From Mesoflavibacter sp037029465 (GTDB lineage Bacteria; Bacteroidota; Bacteroidia; Flavobacteriales; Flavobacteriaceae): a stretch of 64,000 bases of DNA. The translations under genes were made by a program, and so were the position numbers. This document shows positions 9,011 to 18,000 of this stretch, one piece after another. The stretch's first letter is position 1. Each line of letters begins with the position of its first letter. The DNA is taken from positions 19,731 through 83,730 of the forward strand of contig NZ_JAYMEM010000031.1 in the NCBI RefSeq assembly GCF_037029465.1. Direction: 5' to 3'. The notes under the pieces were generated by a model that was not told the DNA's origin, searched no databases, and was given only the letters and a program-made list of their open reading frames with translations.

Positions 9011-9700
9011 ATGAAAAAACTACTTTTTTTAAGTCTTTTATTTCCTTTTTGGCTTTTTGCACAAGAAGAAGATATTATAGTGAAAGATTCTACAGATGTA
9101 GATTTTATCATTATTGAAGGCGATTCTATACCAAAAAAATCTATTTATTTAGATGAAATTCTTTTACTACCAAGTTTACATTTCAACAGTAAAGAAGAAC
9201 GATACCGTTACTATATTTTAAGGCGAAAAACATTAAAGGTTTACCCTTATGCTAAATTGGCAGCCGAGCGATTAGAGACGTTAAATGCACGTTTAAAAAC
9301 ATTGGACAGAAAAGGAGATAAGCGAAGTTATGCAAGAAAAGTTCAGAAATATATTGAAGAAGAATTTTCTGAAGAACTTAAAAAACTAACACGTACCGAA
9401 GGTCAAATCTTAGTTAAGTTAATTCACAGACAAACAGGACAGACTACTTTTGATTTAATAAAAGAATTACGTAGCGGTTGGCGTGCCTTTTGGTTTAATA
9501 CTACTGCAAGCTTGTTTGATATTTCTTTAAAGCGTGAATTTGACCCAATAAACGTTAAAGAAGACTTCTACATTGAAGATATTTTGATAAGAGCTAAACA
9601 AAGTGGTTTATTAGAATTACGAGCACCATCGGTAGAGTTTGACTATTTTGAACTTAGTGATAAATGGGCAGATAAAAAAACAGAATCAACAGAAGATTAA
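9011..9700 (+). CDS. DUF4294 family protein, exported
   Basis: 229 residues with a signal peptide (MKKLLFLSLLFPFWLFAQ, cleavage likely after residue 17). The rest is charged and largely helical: RYYILRRKTLKVYPYAKLAAERL, then RTEGQILVKLIHRQTG and SGWRAFWFNTTASLFD. This is the DUF4294 pattern found throughout Bacteroidota. Function unknown; a periplasmic location is inferred. The stop codon overlaps the start of the next gene by one base (TAATG), implying coupled translation with the hemolysin-III protein. Confidence 0.8.
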   Translation: MKKLLFLSLLFPFWLFAQEEDIIVKDSTDVDFIIIEGDSIPKKSIYLDEILLLPSLHFNSKEERYRYYILRRKTLKVYPYAKLAAERLETLNARLKTLDRKGDKRSYARKVQKYIEEEFSEELKKLTRTEGQILVKLIHRQTGQTTFDLIKELRSGWRAFWFNTTASLFDISLKREFDPINVKEDFYIEDILIRAKQSGLLELRAPSVEFDYFELSDKWADKKTESTED

Positions 9701-10326
9701 TGAGAAAACAAACACCTTTTGAAGAGCAACTTAATGCAATTACACATGCAATTGGTGCTATTTTTGGTATTGTTGCCTTAATTTTATTAATCATTTTTGA
9801 AACAAAAAAGACCGAGTTTAGTCTGTTTAGTGTGATTGTTTATGGTATTTCAATAATTATATTGTTTACAGCATCTACCATGTATCACAGTTTTACAGAC
9901 GAGAAAAAGAAACATTACTTCCGGATTGTTGACCACATTAGTATTTATCTATTAATAGCAGGAACTTACACACCAGTTTTACTTATAACTTTAGAGCAGA
10001 GTAAAGGTTGGTTACTGTTTTATATTGTTTGGGCTATTGCAGCATTTGGTGTTATTCTTAAACTATTTTATACAGGTCGTTTTGAAGCGTTTTCAACCAT
10101 CTTATATTTAGTTATGGGTTGGCTTATTGTATTTGATTTTTCAACATTAAATAGTCTTATGCCAGCAAATGGAATTATCCTATTAATGGCTGGCGGATTA
10201 GCATATACCGTTGGTATTGTTTTTTATGCGATTGAAAAAATACCTTATAACCACGTAATTTGGCACCTTTTTGTATTGGCAGGAGCTATTTGTCACTTCT
10301 TTATGGTATTGTTTTTTGTGGTTTAA
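9700..10326 (+). CDS. Hemolysin III / PAQR family integral membrane protein
   Basis: 208 residues with seven predicted membrane helices. The zinc-site residues of the PAQR family are visible: STMYHSF (Ser and His), RIVDHISIY (Asp), and HLFVLAGAICHFF (H-x9-H) near the C terminus. Family members include bacterial TrhA/YqfA-type proteins with a proposed role in membrane lipid homeostasis; haemolytic activity should not be assumed from the name. Translationally coupled to the DUF4294 gene. Confidence 0.87.
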   Translation: MRKQTPFEEQLNAITHAIGAIFGIVALILLIIFETKKTEFSLFSVIVYGISIIILFTASTMYHSFTDEKKKHYFRIVDHISIYLLIAGTYTPVLLITLEQSKGWLLFYIVWAIAAFGVILKLFYTGRFEAFSTILYLVMGWLIVFDFSTLNSLMPANGIILLMAGGLAYTVGIVFYAIEKIPYNHVIWHLFVLAGAICHFFMVLFFVV

Positions 10327-10360
10327 AAACAACGATTTACAATATGTAAACCGTTGTTTT
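10326..10360. terminator. Bidirectional intrinsic terminator
   Basis: 15-base arms (AAAACAACG... / ...CGTTGTTTT) with a 5-base loop and one mismatch that is a G-T wobble on the minus strand. It separates the hemolysin-III gene from the convergent DoxD-like gene. Confidence 0.8.
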
Positions 10361-10373
10361 CATTATAATGATA

Positions 10374-11393
10374 CTATTTGTTTTTTATAGAATATTCCCA
10401 GAAAGCACCGCTAATATCTGTTAGTTTGATAGTGTAGTTTCCTTTAGGAAGTTTAGTAAAAATATCATCTTCAAAAGTCAATTTAGCTTTGGCGCCTAAC
10501 GGTAGGATAAGGCTATGTTTGCCAGGTTTGACTTTGGCTATGTAGTAATTAGAAATGTTTTTATCATTTAGTTGTGATAAGGCATTTTGGTCTAGTTGAT
10601 ATATTTTTTGGTTTTGATTATCTAATAGTTCTAACTTAATAATCCAAGCGCCATAAACATCAACACCTTCAGTTCTAAATACATCAAAACTAATTGTATT
10701 ATGGTTAAATAATCCTTCTGTAATTTCAACTTTAGGTTTTATAGATTTATTATGAAGTGTTCCCCATAATCCACCATGAAAGATTTGATTGGTAGCTAAT
10801 GTTAAACCAAAAATAAATACAGATCCAATCAAAACAACTTTAGGGAAGTTGTTGTTTTTAATAGGAATGTTACCAGATCCTAACCAATTAAACCACTTCT
10901 TTTTGGTAAAAGATATATTCTTGTTTAACAAGTAATTGTCTAGCGCATATTTGCCACTACCAGTTAAAAATAGTACAAAACCTGTGGCTATACCTAAAAT
11001 ACCTATTTGCCATTCGTCTAAACATGTTGTACCAATCCAACCTGATGCTAAAAGAATACCTAAAGCTAAACTAAAGACACCAATACTCATCAATCTTGTA
11101 AATAGCCCAAACATGATAAATAAACCAACAAGACCTTCAATTATGGTAAATACAACCATATTAATCCATAGAGCATCTGGGTTTTCAACTAGATATTTAA
11201 TAATAGGTTTTATGCCTAAGGCATGTGGTAAAAAGTGATTGAATTTTACACCAATATATCCAGCTAATTCTGGATCCAGTTTTTCGGCTAATACAGTTCG
11301 TCTCCAAAATGCAGAAAAGTAGGTCCAACCTACAACAAGTCGTAATGCTAAAGCCATTAGCCCAGCATCATTTTTTAAATTTATTTTATTCAT
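10374..11393 (-). CDS. DoxX/TQO-like membrane protein with fused DoxD and DoxA domains
   Basis: 339 residues. The N-terminal half (about 1-160) has four or more membrane helices and the DoxD pattern (ALRLVVGWTYFSAFWRR, GLFTRLMSIGVFSLALGILLASGW, GIATGFVLFLTGSGKYALDN). After a linker and another helix (about 180-205) the C-terminal part is a beta-rich DoxA-like domain ending GNYTIKLTDISGAFWEYSI. In Acidianus DoxD and DoxA are two subunits of thiosulfate:quinone oxidoreductase; here they are one chain. No other sulfur-oxidation genes are nearby, so the real substrate is uncertain. Confidence 0.75.
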   Translation of the reverse strand: MNKINLKNDAGLMALALRLVVGWTYFSAFWRRTVLAEKLDPELAGYIGVKFNHFLPHALGIKPIIKYLVENPDALWINMVVFTIIEGLVGLFIMFGLFTRLMSIGVFSLALGILLASGWIGTTCLDEWQIGILGIATGFVLFLTGSGKYALDNYLLNKNISFTKKKWFNWLGSGNIPIKNNNFPKVVLIGSVFIFGLTLATNQIFHGGLWGTLHNKSIKPKVEITEGLFNHNTISFDVFRTEGVDVYGAWIIKLELLDNQNQKIYQLDQNALSQLNDKNISNYYIAKVKPGKHSLILPLGAKAKLTFEDDIFTKLPKGNYTIKLTDISGAFWEYSIKNK

Positions 11394-11455
11394 TTTTATT
11401 ATCAGTAAGTTATTATTTATGATTCACGATCTAACGTGTTTTGTGTCATAAACAA

Positions 11456-11830
11456 TTACAGATAATCTTTAAAATTTTGGTATAAAATATAAAGTGGAAG
11501 AGGAGCAGTAGAAGTAGTTTGTGCTGCTTGAAGTTGTGTGTTTACGCTTTTATTTTCAACTAATACGAAGTTATAGTTTAATACATCAGGAAATATTGCA
11601 ATCTGTTGCGAATTACTTTTTGATGTTGAAAGTTTTATAACGTTAACCTCTAAATTGTTACAACTGTAGTTGCTAAAAGTAGATTTGTTTTTGTTAGATA
11701 CTTCAGTTTGAGGTAAACCAAGTTCTACTTGAAAAAAATTACGAACCTTACACGGCGATACTAATAATAAAAAAGCAAGGCTAACTACAGATAACCATGA
11801 TATTATTTTATTAGTTGCGCTTATTTTCAT
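11456..11830 (-). CDS. Small exported protein of unknown function
   Basis: 124 residues. One hydrophobic N-terminal helix (about 10-25: ISWLSVVSLAFLLLV) runs into SPCKVRNFFQVELG; the rest is polar, Ser/Asn/Thr-rich, with a second Cys in NYSCNN. The helix could be an uncleaved anchor or a signal peptide. I do not recognise a characterised family. My recollection is that similar short proteins sit beside heavy-metal efflux genes in Flavobacteriaceae; here a ZIP transporter lies 500 bases upstream, which fits but proves nothing. Confidence 0.6.
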   Translation of the reverse strand: MKISATNKIISWLSVVSLAFLLLVSPCKVRNFFQVELGLPQTEVSNKNKSTFSNYSCNNLEVNVIKLSTSKSNSQQIAIFPDVLNYNFVLVENKSVNTQLQAAQTTSTAPLPLYILYQNFKDYL

Positions 11831-11900
11831 ATCGTAAAAGTACTAATAAGGTTTTGTGCCGCTTATTAAACTTTTCTTAATATTAGGTTATTGATTAAAA

Positions 11901-12329
11901 TTAACCTTCAATAATATCTTTATACTCTAAAAAGAAAGCTTCAAAACGACTCATAATGTCATTAAAAAACACCATAACTTCCTGCCATGTGTTTTTGTTA
12001 TGGATAGATACTTTATGCCCTAAAGGGACATAGACACGAGAGATTTCTTTTCCGTTTTCTAAAAAAAAGGCTTCTTCATATATGGCTTCTGGTAAAAACT
12101 CATCTTTTAAAATAGATTGAAGTGCTACCAGTTTTTCCCAATATTTAATACGATGTTCTAAGCTATCTTCAAGATCTAATGCAACTAAAGCTTTTTTGTT
12201 ATCAAAATGAAATTTAAAGCTAGCACCTTTAAGTTTGGTGTTGTATAAAATCCATTTTCTTGGGAAAGATTTCCCAAAACTGGTCCAAAATTCTTGTTTT
12301 AATTGCCTTGATTCTTCTTTAGAAAACAT
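11901..12329 (-). CDS. DUF4268 domain protein
   Basis: 142 residues, soluble. The pattern FWTSFGKSFPRKWILYNTKLKG, then a basic/aromatic segment with EHRIKYWEKL and RVYVPLGHKVSIHNKNTWQEVMVFF, matches the DUF4268 domain, which also occurs fused to restriction-like modules in other bacteria. Here it is a stand-alone protein. It lies 15 bases after the ZIP transporter gene and in the same direction, so cotranscription is likely. Function unknown. Confidence 0.75.
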   Translation of the reverse strand: MFSKEESRQLKQEFWTSFGKSFPRKWILYNTKLKGASFKFHFDNKKALVALDLEDSLEHRIKYWEKLVALQSILKDEFLPEAIYEEAFFLENGKEISRVYVPLGHKVSIHNKNTWQEVMVFFNDIMSRFEAFFLEYKDIIEG

Positions 12330-12344
12330 AATTAGAATTAGTTT

Positions 12345-13019
12345 TTAAACAAAGTAAGCAATAATAATTGCTAGAACTATGGTGCTTAGTTTAACGATGT
12401 TAAATTTATGCCCTTCATTACTTTCAAATAAAATAGTAGTACTAATGTGTAAAAAGATACCAATAACTAAGGCTGAAATCTCATAAAAATAGGTGGTAAA
12501 AAACTCAAAAGTATCAGATAAATACGTTCCTAGAGGCGTCATAATAGCAAACAAGCCTAAAAACATGACTATTTTAGGAGTACTTATTTTAGATCCTATA
12601 AAAAACGAACTTAAAATGATAGCAACGGGCAATTTATGAATGATGACACCATATAATAACTGCTCATGCGCATGGATAGGTATACCTTCTAAAACGCTAT
12701 GCATACTTAAGCTAATAAATAACAACCAAGGAAAATTTACTCTATCTTTATGGATGTGTACATGTCCGTGTTCTGCACCTTTAGAGAAAAATTCTAAAAC
12801 AATTTGTAGCAAAATACCAGCCATAATAAATAGACCGATAGGCTTATTATGGTTATGATGGTATACTTCTGGTAAAAAGTTAAAAACGGTAATAGATAAT
12901 AAAAAAGCACCACTAAAAGCTAATAATAACTTAAGGTTAGCCGATTTTTTAGGTTTAAAAATTAGTACAATTAAAAAACCTAAAACAACACTTAATATGG
13001 GTAATATAATATTTAACAT
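12345..13019 (-). CDS. ZIP-family divalent metal transporter
   Basis: 224 residues, eight membrane helices. A His-rich stretch (YHHNHNK at about 53, HGHVHIHKD at about 84-92) lies in the cytoplasmic-loop region. Helix 4 has HSVLEGIPIHAH and helix 5 has HKLPVAIIL; most ZIPs have HE there, so the Lys in place of Glu is a variation. Likely imports zinc, iron or manganese; which metal cannot be inferred. Probably starts a short operon with the DUF4268 gene. Confidence 0.87.
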   Translation of the reverse strand: MLNIILPILSVVLGFLIVLIFKPKKSANLKLLLAFSGAFLLSITVFNFLPEVYHHNHNKPIGLFIMAGILLQIVLEFFSKGAEHGHVHIHKDRVNFPWLLFISLSMHSVLEGIPIHAHEQLLYGVIIHKLPVAIILSSFFIGSKISTPKIVMFLGLFAIMTPLGTYLSDTFEFFTTYFYEISALVIGIFLHISTTILFESNEGHKFNIVKLSTIVLAIIIAYFV

Positions 13020-13046
13020 AAAGAAGACTTAGCGGTCGTGTTTAGA

Positions 13047-13778
13047 TTATTTAAAAATCATGATTAATCTTTCAGAGTTTTTAGCATCAAATTTATTTAG
13101 CTTATAATCTCCAAATACGTCTAATAAATATACACCAGCTTTTTCAAATAATTTTTCAAAATCATTAAGAGTAAAGGCTTTTACACGTTCTTGAAAGAGG
13201 TAATCTTCATCTTCAAAAGTAAAAGAAATATCTTTAATAATGTAACCGTTTTCAACGCGACGTGTCATAGTAAATTCAATACCATCAACCGTTTTGGTAT
13301 CTTTTTCAACTAAATTATTGATCACGTAATTACTGTTCATAAAATCAATAACGCCAAATCCAAATTCATTTAAATCGGCTTTAATAGCTTTTATTGTCGA
13401 CAGGTTATCACTTTCATTTTCAAAATATCCAAAGCTAGTAAATAGGTTAAACACTGCATCAAAGGTTTCGCCGTAAGGCAAACACATATTATGCACTTTA
13501 AAATGTAGTGTATCGTTTTCAAACTGTTTAGCGTGCGCAATGCTGTTTTCAGATAAATCGGCACCAATAACGTCATAACCCAACTTATTTAAAAAGATAC
13601 TATGTCTGCCTTTACCACAAGCCAAATCTAAAATTTTAGCCTGTTCCGGTAAATTTAAATAGTTGGTTAAGGTGGTCATAAAAGCTTCCGCTTCGGCATA
13701 ATCGCGGTCTTTATAAAGTATATGATAAAATGGTGTGTCAAACCAAGAGGCATACCATTTTTTTGTACTGTTTGTCAT
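13047..13778 (-). CDS. Class I SAM-dependent methyltransferase
   Basis: 243 residues from MTNSTKKWYASWFDTP. The frame extends 27 codons upstream to 13859, but that stretch is of different composition (Ser/Cys/Leu-rich) and would not belong to the family, so the ATG at 13778 is chosen. SAM-binding motif I is ILDLACGKGRHS (about 47-58); DVIGADLSENSI carries the acidic residue of motif II. Typical of small-molecule methyltransferases of the UbiE/Tam type, but the substrate is unknown. It ends 27 bases before the ZIP gene. Confidence 0.82.
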   Translation of the reverse strand: MTNSTKKWYASWFDTPFYHILYKDRDYAEAEAFMTTLTNYLNLPEQAKILDLACGKGRHSIFLNKLGYDVIGADLSENSIAHAKQFENDTLHFKVHNMCLPYGETFDAVFNLFTSFGYFENESDNLSTIKAIKADLNEFGFGVIDFMNSNYVINNLVEKDTKTVDGIEFTMTRRVENGYIIKDISFTFEDEDYLFQERVKAFTLNDFEKLFEKAGVYLLDVFGDYKLNKFDAKNSERLIMIFK

Positions 13779-13920
13779 AAAATTAATTTTGGGGTTTAAA
13801 CTTTCGCTTAGGCTACAGTTTACCAGGCTTTCGCAACTCGCTCTTTGCAAGGAGCTCAAACAAATTGCTCAATCCTTAACCCAATTATCAACAAAGGTTA
13901 TGTTTCCCACAAAAATAGAG

Positions 13921-13928
13921 TATTTTTG
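13921..13928 (+). promoter_or_regulatory. Candidate -7 element of the THUMP methyltransferase gene
   Basis: TATTTTTG matches TAnnTTTG and lies 20 bases before the ATG, giving a very short leader. No clear -33 partner. Confidence 0.4.
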
Positions 13929-13948
13929 CAAAGTATTAGACGTTTATA

Positions 13949-15106
13949 ATGGAAGAAAATTTCAACATGGTAGCCAAAACCTTATTTGGTTTTGAAGAAT
14001 TATTGGTAAAAGAATTAAAACAACTTGGTGCACAAGATGTTAAAGCAGGCGTACGTAACGTGTCCTTTGTTGGAGACAAAGGGTTTATGTATAAAGCCAA
14101 TTTGGCTTTGCGTACGGCAATAAAAATTTTAAAACCAATAAAAACTTTTAGAGTATCTAACGAAGAAGATTTATACAAACAAGTGTATAATATTAAGTGG
14201 GAAAAATACTTAAAAGCTACAGGTAGTTTAGCCATAGATGCCACAGTACATTCTAAACACTTTACACACTCAAAATTTATTGCTTTAAAAACAAAAGATG
14301 CTATTGTTGACCGATTTAGAGATAATGGTGGTGTTAGGCCAAATGTAGATTTGCGTTTTCCTGATTTAAAAATTAATGTACATATCGATCGCTCTGTTTG
14401 TACTATTTCTTTAGATACTTCTGGCGAATCTTTACACAGACGTGGTTATAAGTTAGCCACCAATATTGCGCCTATAAACGAAGTACTAGCTGCAGGTTTA
14501 ATTATGCTTTCTGGTTGGGACGGACAAAGTGATTTTATGGATCCGATGTGTGGTAGTGGTACGATGTTAGCCGAAGCTGCTATGATAGCTTGTAACATAC
14601 CGCCAAACTTAATGCGAAAAGAGTTTGCTTTTGAACGATGGGAAGATTGGGATGTTGATTTATTTGAAAAAATTGAAGAATCTTTATTGAAGAAAACAAG
14701 AGATTTTCATCATAAAATTATTGGTTATGATAAGTCACCAAGTGCTGTGCATAAAGCGAAAGAAAATATTAAAAACGCACATTTAGACGAGTTTATAACT
14801 ATAAAACACGAAGACTTCTTTAAAACCCAACGACCTGGCGGAGAGCAAAAGTTACACATGGTTTTTAATCCACCTTATGGCGAGCGTTTAGATATACAAA
14901 TGGAACAGTTTTACAAACAAATAGGAGACACCTTAAAACAAAACTATCCAAATACAGATGCTTGGTTTATTACTTCTAATTTAGAGGCTTTAAAACATGT
15001 AGGTTTAAGACCTTCAAGAAAAATTAAATTATTTAACGCAAAACTAGAATCTAGATTGGTTAAATATCAAATTTATGAAGGTAGTAAGAAAGCGAAGTTT
15101 AATTAG
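13949..15106 (+). CDS. THUMP-domain 23S rRNA guanine-N2 methyltransferase (RlmL/K N-terminal type)
   Basis: 385 residues. An N-terminal ferredoxin-like plus THUMP region (about 1-160, containing VRNVSFVGDKGFMYKANLALRTA and LHRRGYK) is followed by a Rossmann methyltransferase with DPMCGSGTMLAEAAMIA (motif I) and NPPYGERL (the catalytic N-P-P-Y type motif). This is the architecture of the RlmL half of E. coli RlmKL, which makes m2G2445. Bacteroidota usually carry it as a single-domain protein. Its 3' end overlaps the convergent DUF6048 gene by 8 bases. Confidence 0.88.
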   Translation: MEENFNMVAKTLFGFEELLVKELKQLGAQDVKAGVRNVSFVGDKGFMYKANLALRTAIKILKPIKTFRVSNEEDLYKQVYNIKWEKYLKATGSLAIDATVHSKHFTHSKFIALKTKDAIVDRFRDNGGVRPNVDLRFPDLKINVHIDRSVCTISLDTSGESLHRRGYKLATNIAPINEVLAAGLIMLSGWDGQSDFMDPMCGSGTMLAEAAMIACNIPPNLMRKEFAFERWEDWDVDLFEKIEESLLKKTRDFHHKIIGYDKSPSAVHKAKENIKNAHLDEFITIKHEDFFKTQRPGGEQKLHMVFNPPYGERLDIQMEQFYKQIGDTLKQNYPNTDAWFITSNLEALKHVGLRPSRKIKLFNAKLESRLVKYQIYEGSKKAKFN

Positions 15107-15866
15107 TAGTATCTTTTTCAGTGTTTTCTGGTAATTCTTCTTCTTTCTTTTTCTTTGTTTTAGCTTTTTTAAACAAAGGAATCATATAAGAAACAGTATA
15201 ACCATATCCAATACCAATACTGTTAGAGTCAAAAGTTTTGTAAAAACCTGGTACGTATAGGTTTTGCAGGTTTTCAGGTTCGTCTTGACTAATCATGCTT
15301 TTTAACTGTCCATTAATACCAACGTATAAATTGTTTAAAACTTCGGCTTTTATACCTATTTGAAGTTCTACCCAAATGGCAGATAAGCCTCCAAATTTAA
15401 CACTTTCGTTAGAAGAGTTTTGTTCGCCCCAATATTGATTGGTATTATAAACTGTATAGTTATTTCTGGTTTGGCTAAATGTACTAGCACCAACTCTAAA
15501 ACCTGCATAAATCATATTGTCCATACCGTACCAGTTGTCGTACATATTATAGTCTGCACCAGCTTTAAAGTAGCTGCCAGAAGCAGTAACGCTTAAGTAA
15601 TCGTTAGTAGTTGTTTTTTCTTCAGTACCTAACTCACCAGCTAAATACCAACTTTTTGTTAATCGGTAATCACCAACAATTTCAAAGCCTTTATACTCAT
15701 CGTCTAAAGCCGATCTAATTAATTTTCCTGCATCTGCACCAATACGTAAACCGTATTGTAATTTATTAGCGTTTTCTGTTGGTATTTGTATGGTGTCTTG
15801 AGCGTTAGAAGACCAAACGCTACAAACAAGACTAATGAGAAAAAGTGTAGTGTGTAGTTGTTTCAT
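15099..15866 (-). CDS. DUF6048 family exported protein
   Basis: 255 residues from the ATG at 15866; a TTG two codons earlier also opens the frame but is less likely. Signal peptide (FLISLVCSVWSSNAQ), then a beta-rich, Gly/Tyr-rich body with alternating aromatic strands (YGLRIGADAGKL, FEIVGDYRLTKSWYLAGELG, GIGYGYTVSYMIPLF), suggesting an outer-membrane barrel, and a charged Lys/Glu tail. It overlaps the upstream DUF6452 gene by 35 bases, a tight coupling. Function unknown; the order rlmD - DUF6452 - DUF6048 is one I associate with Flavobacteriaceae. Confidence 0.75.
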   Translation of the reverse strand: MKQLHTTLFLISLVCSVWSSNAQDTIQIPTENANKLQYGLRIGADAGKLIRSALDDEYKGFEIVGDYRLTKSWYLAGELGTEEKTTTNDYLSVTASGSYFKAGADYNMYDNWYGMDNMIYAGFRVGASTFSQTRNNYTVYNTNQYWGEQNSSNESVKFGGLSAIWVELQIGIKAEVLNNLYVGINGQLKSMISQDEPENLQNLYVPGFYKTFDSNSIGIGYGYTVSYMIPLFKKAKTKKKKEEELPENTEKDTTN

Positions 15867-16401
15867 CTTCAATTATTAAATTATCGTTTTGAGGTATTGT
15901 TTGAAAAATCCATTGTCCATCTGTACCTTCATCTAAAGTTGTTGCAACGTTTTCAAATATAGTTTTGTAACCACAAGCTCTTGATACATAAACATCATTT
16001 CTTGTGTAGTTTATCGTGACTAATTCTTGGTTTCCTGTAAAAAAGTCGTCTGCTAAATTATCAGATGTACCGTTATCATCAATTTCAAATTCACTGATTA
16101 AAATAAAATGTGTTTGATCTTCGGTAGTTTTTAATGGTAAAAATATTTGATTAGTATCTTCACCTGAAACGCCTCTTAAGTTAGAGTCTTCAGGAACGCT
16201 TGTATTTAAAGGAAACACACTTGGATCATCAATACCTAAAACAACTAAACCAAATACATTTTTAGAATTTTCTATGATGTTATTATCTACAAAATCAATA
16301 ATCATATTTGGTGTTGTAGGAGAACTTTCTGGACATAAATCGTCTCGTTCACAAGTGGTTAAAAGCGGTAACACCAATAATAGCGTTAATAGTTTTTTCA
16401 T
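15832..16401 (-). CDS. DUF6452 family lipoprotein
   Basis: 189 residues. Lipobox-type N terminus (LLLVLPLLTTC at residues 7-17), giving lipidation at Cys17, followed by ERDDLCPE. The body is beta-rich, with a second Cys pair (DLCPE and SRACGYK) that could form a disulfide. Between RlmD (3 bases upstream) and the overlapping DUF6048 gene, so all three are made from one message. Function unknown. Confidence 0.75.
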   Translation of the reverse strand: MKKLLTLLLVLPLLTTCERDDLCPESSPTTPNMIIDFVDNNIIENSKNVFGLVVLGIDDPSVFPLNTSVPEDSNLRGVSGEDTNQIFLPLKTTEDQTHFILISEFEIDDNGTSDNLADDFFTGNQELVTINYTRNDVYVSRACGYKTIFENVATTLDEGTDGQWIFQTIPQNDNLIIEDETTTHYTFSH

Positions 16402-16404
16402 AGT

Positions 16405-17856
16405 TTATTTTTCAAATAGTACAACCGTTTCTATGTGTGATGTGTGTGGAAACTGATCGACTAAACTTATCTTTTTTAATTTAAAACCTGCATTAATCAA
16501 GGTTTCTGTATCTCTTGCTTGTGTTGCAGGATTACAAGATACATAAACCATGCGTTTTGCATTTAAATTTATGATTTTGTTTAAGGTTTTTGGTGCAATT
16601 CCAGAACGAGCAGGATCTAATATTATTGTCTGAATTTTGTTTTGGTATTGTGGGTATTTACTTAAGAATTTGCCAACATCTTCGGCATAAAACTCAAGTC
16701 CGTCTATATTATTTCTTTTGGCATTTAATTTAGCATCTTCTATTGCAGAAGCTACGATATCTACTCCAATAATCTTGGTGTTATTACTTTTTGAAGCAAT
16801 GATTTGTCCAATGGTACCAGTACCGCAAAACAGGTCTAAAACTACCGAGTTATCTACAGCTTCTTTATCTTCTAAAGCATAATCTACAACTTTTTGGTAT
16901 AGTTTTTCGGCAGATTTTGGATTGGTTTGAAAGAAGCTTTTCATGCTAATTTCAAAGTTTAATCCAAGAAGTTCTTCAACTATTTTGTCTTCACCATAAA
17001 TAAGAGTAATACTACCCGTTGTAGCGATGGTACGGTCACCTTGCTCGTCATTTATAGTATGTAAAAAACCAGCAACTCTATCATTAAAAAGCGATACTAA
17101 AAACTGAGCAAATGCATTGAGATCAAATTGATCTAATCCATCAGAAGTAGTTACCAAATTAAATAATAGCTGATTAGTTTTAAACGATTTTCTAACCACT
17201 AAGTACCTAAAAAAACCTTCGCGTTTTGGTGCATGCCAAGGAGCAAGACCTGTAGCTTCACAGTATTCTTTAATTTTAATTAAATTATCTTCTAATTCTT
17301 TATCAAAAATACCGCTGTCTTTATCTAGGTTGTCACCAATCCACCACGTACCACGACGTTTAAAACCAAGAGTAAACTCGTCTACATCTGTGTTTTTATC
17401 ATGATCGTAACCAATTGCAGAAAAGCTATATTCCATTTTATTACGATAATGGAATAGGTTAGGAGACGCCACAAACTCATCAAAATAATCTTCAATTTCG
17501 GTCACTTTTCCAATCTTTTTAAACAAATCCATTGTACTGGTGTACTTGTATTGGTGTTGTTTTTCGATTGGTAAGTTAATGTATGGCGCACCAGAAATTT
17601 CATGGTAGTTTAAATGAACTTCATCAGGAGATTTTTGTAGTACATCAATTAACTTACACTCGGCGTATTTCTTTTTTGATTTTACCACACGAGCTTTAAC
17701 TTTTTGACCAGGTAAAGTGTTAGGTACAAAAAGCACAAAGTTTCCTAATTCGTTGTTTATACGGGCAATTCCTTTGCCGCCAAAAGCGTAATCTACAATA
17801 TCTAAATCGATAAGCTGACCACGTTTTACAAATTTATTTCGATCTCTTCTAGACAT
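16405..17856 (-). CDS. rlmD: 23S rRNA (uracil-1939-C5)-methyltransferase
   Basis: 483 residues. N-terminal TRAM domain (about 12-70, DIVDYAFGGKGIARI), then the RumA-type methyltransferase: LDLFCGTGTIGQIIA (motif I, about 340), DPARSGIAPKTL, and the catalytic cysteine in VSCNPATQARD (about 435). The four-cysteine iron-sulfur cluster seen in E. coli RlmD is not obvious here. The RlmCD-type dual specificity cannot be excluded. First gene of a unit with the DUF6452 and DUF6048 proteins. Confidence 0.88.
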   Translation of the reverse strand: MSRRDRNKFVKRGQLIDLDIVDYAFGGKGIARINNELGNFVLFVPNTLPGQKVKARVVKSKKKYAECKLIDVLQKSPDEVHLNYHEISGAPYINLPIEKQHQYKYTSTMDLFKKIGKVTEIEDYFDEFVASPNLFHYRNKMEYSFSAIGYDHDKNTDVDEFTLGFKRRGTWWIGDNLDKDSGIFDKELEDNLIKIKEYCEATGLAPWHAPKREGFFRYLVVRKSFKTNQLLFNLVTTSDGLDQFDLNAFAQFLVSLFNDRVAGFLHTINDEQGDRTIATTGSITLIYGEDKIVEELLGLNFEISMKSFFQTNPKSAEKLYQKVVDYALEDKEAVDNSVVLDLFCGTGTIGQIIASKSNNTKIIGVDIVASAIEDAKLNAKRNNIDGLEFYAEDVGKFLSKYPQYQNKIQTIILDPARSGIAPKTLNKIINLNAKRMVYVSCNPATQARDTETLINAGFKLKKISLVDQFPHTSHIETVVLFEK

Positions 17857-18000
17857 GCTGCAAAAGTAAGCAAAGCAATTTCGATTTTGGAAATTAGAAT
17901 TATGATTTTTTAACTTTTTTAAGTTGAAAACCAGAATATCGTTAAATCCAACTAAAAATGTTTTTAAAGGCTAGTAATATTTATTATTTTGCAACTTCTA

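Noticed and set aside
9700..10326. Haemolysin/virulence factor
   Set aside because: The name is historical; the sequence is a PAQR-type membrane protein.
13779..13859. 27-codon upstream extension of the methyltransferase
   Set aside because: Composition differs, there is no family similarity, and an ATG with normal spacing exists at 13778.
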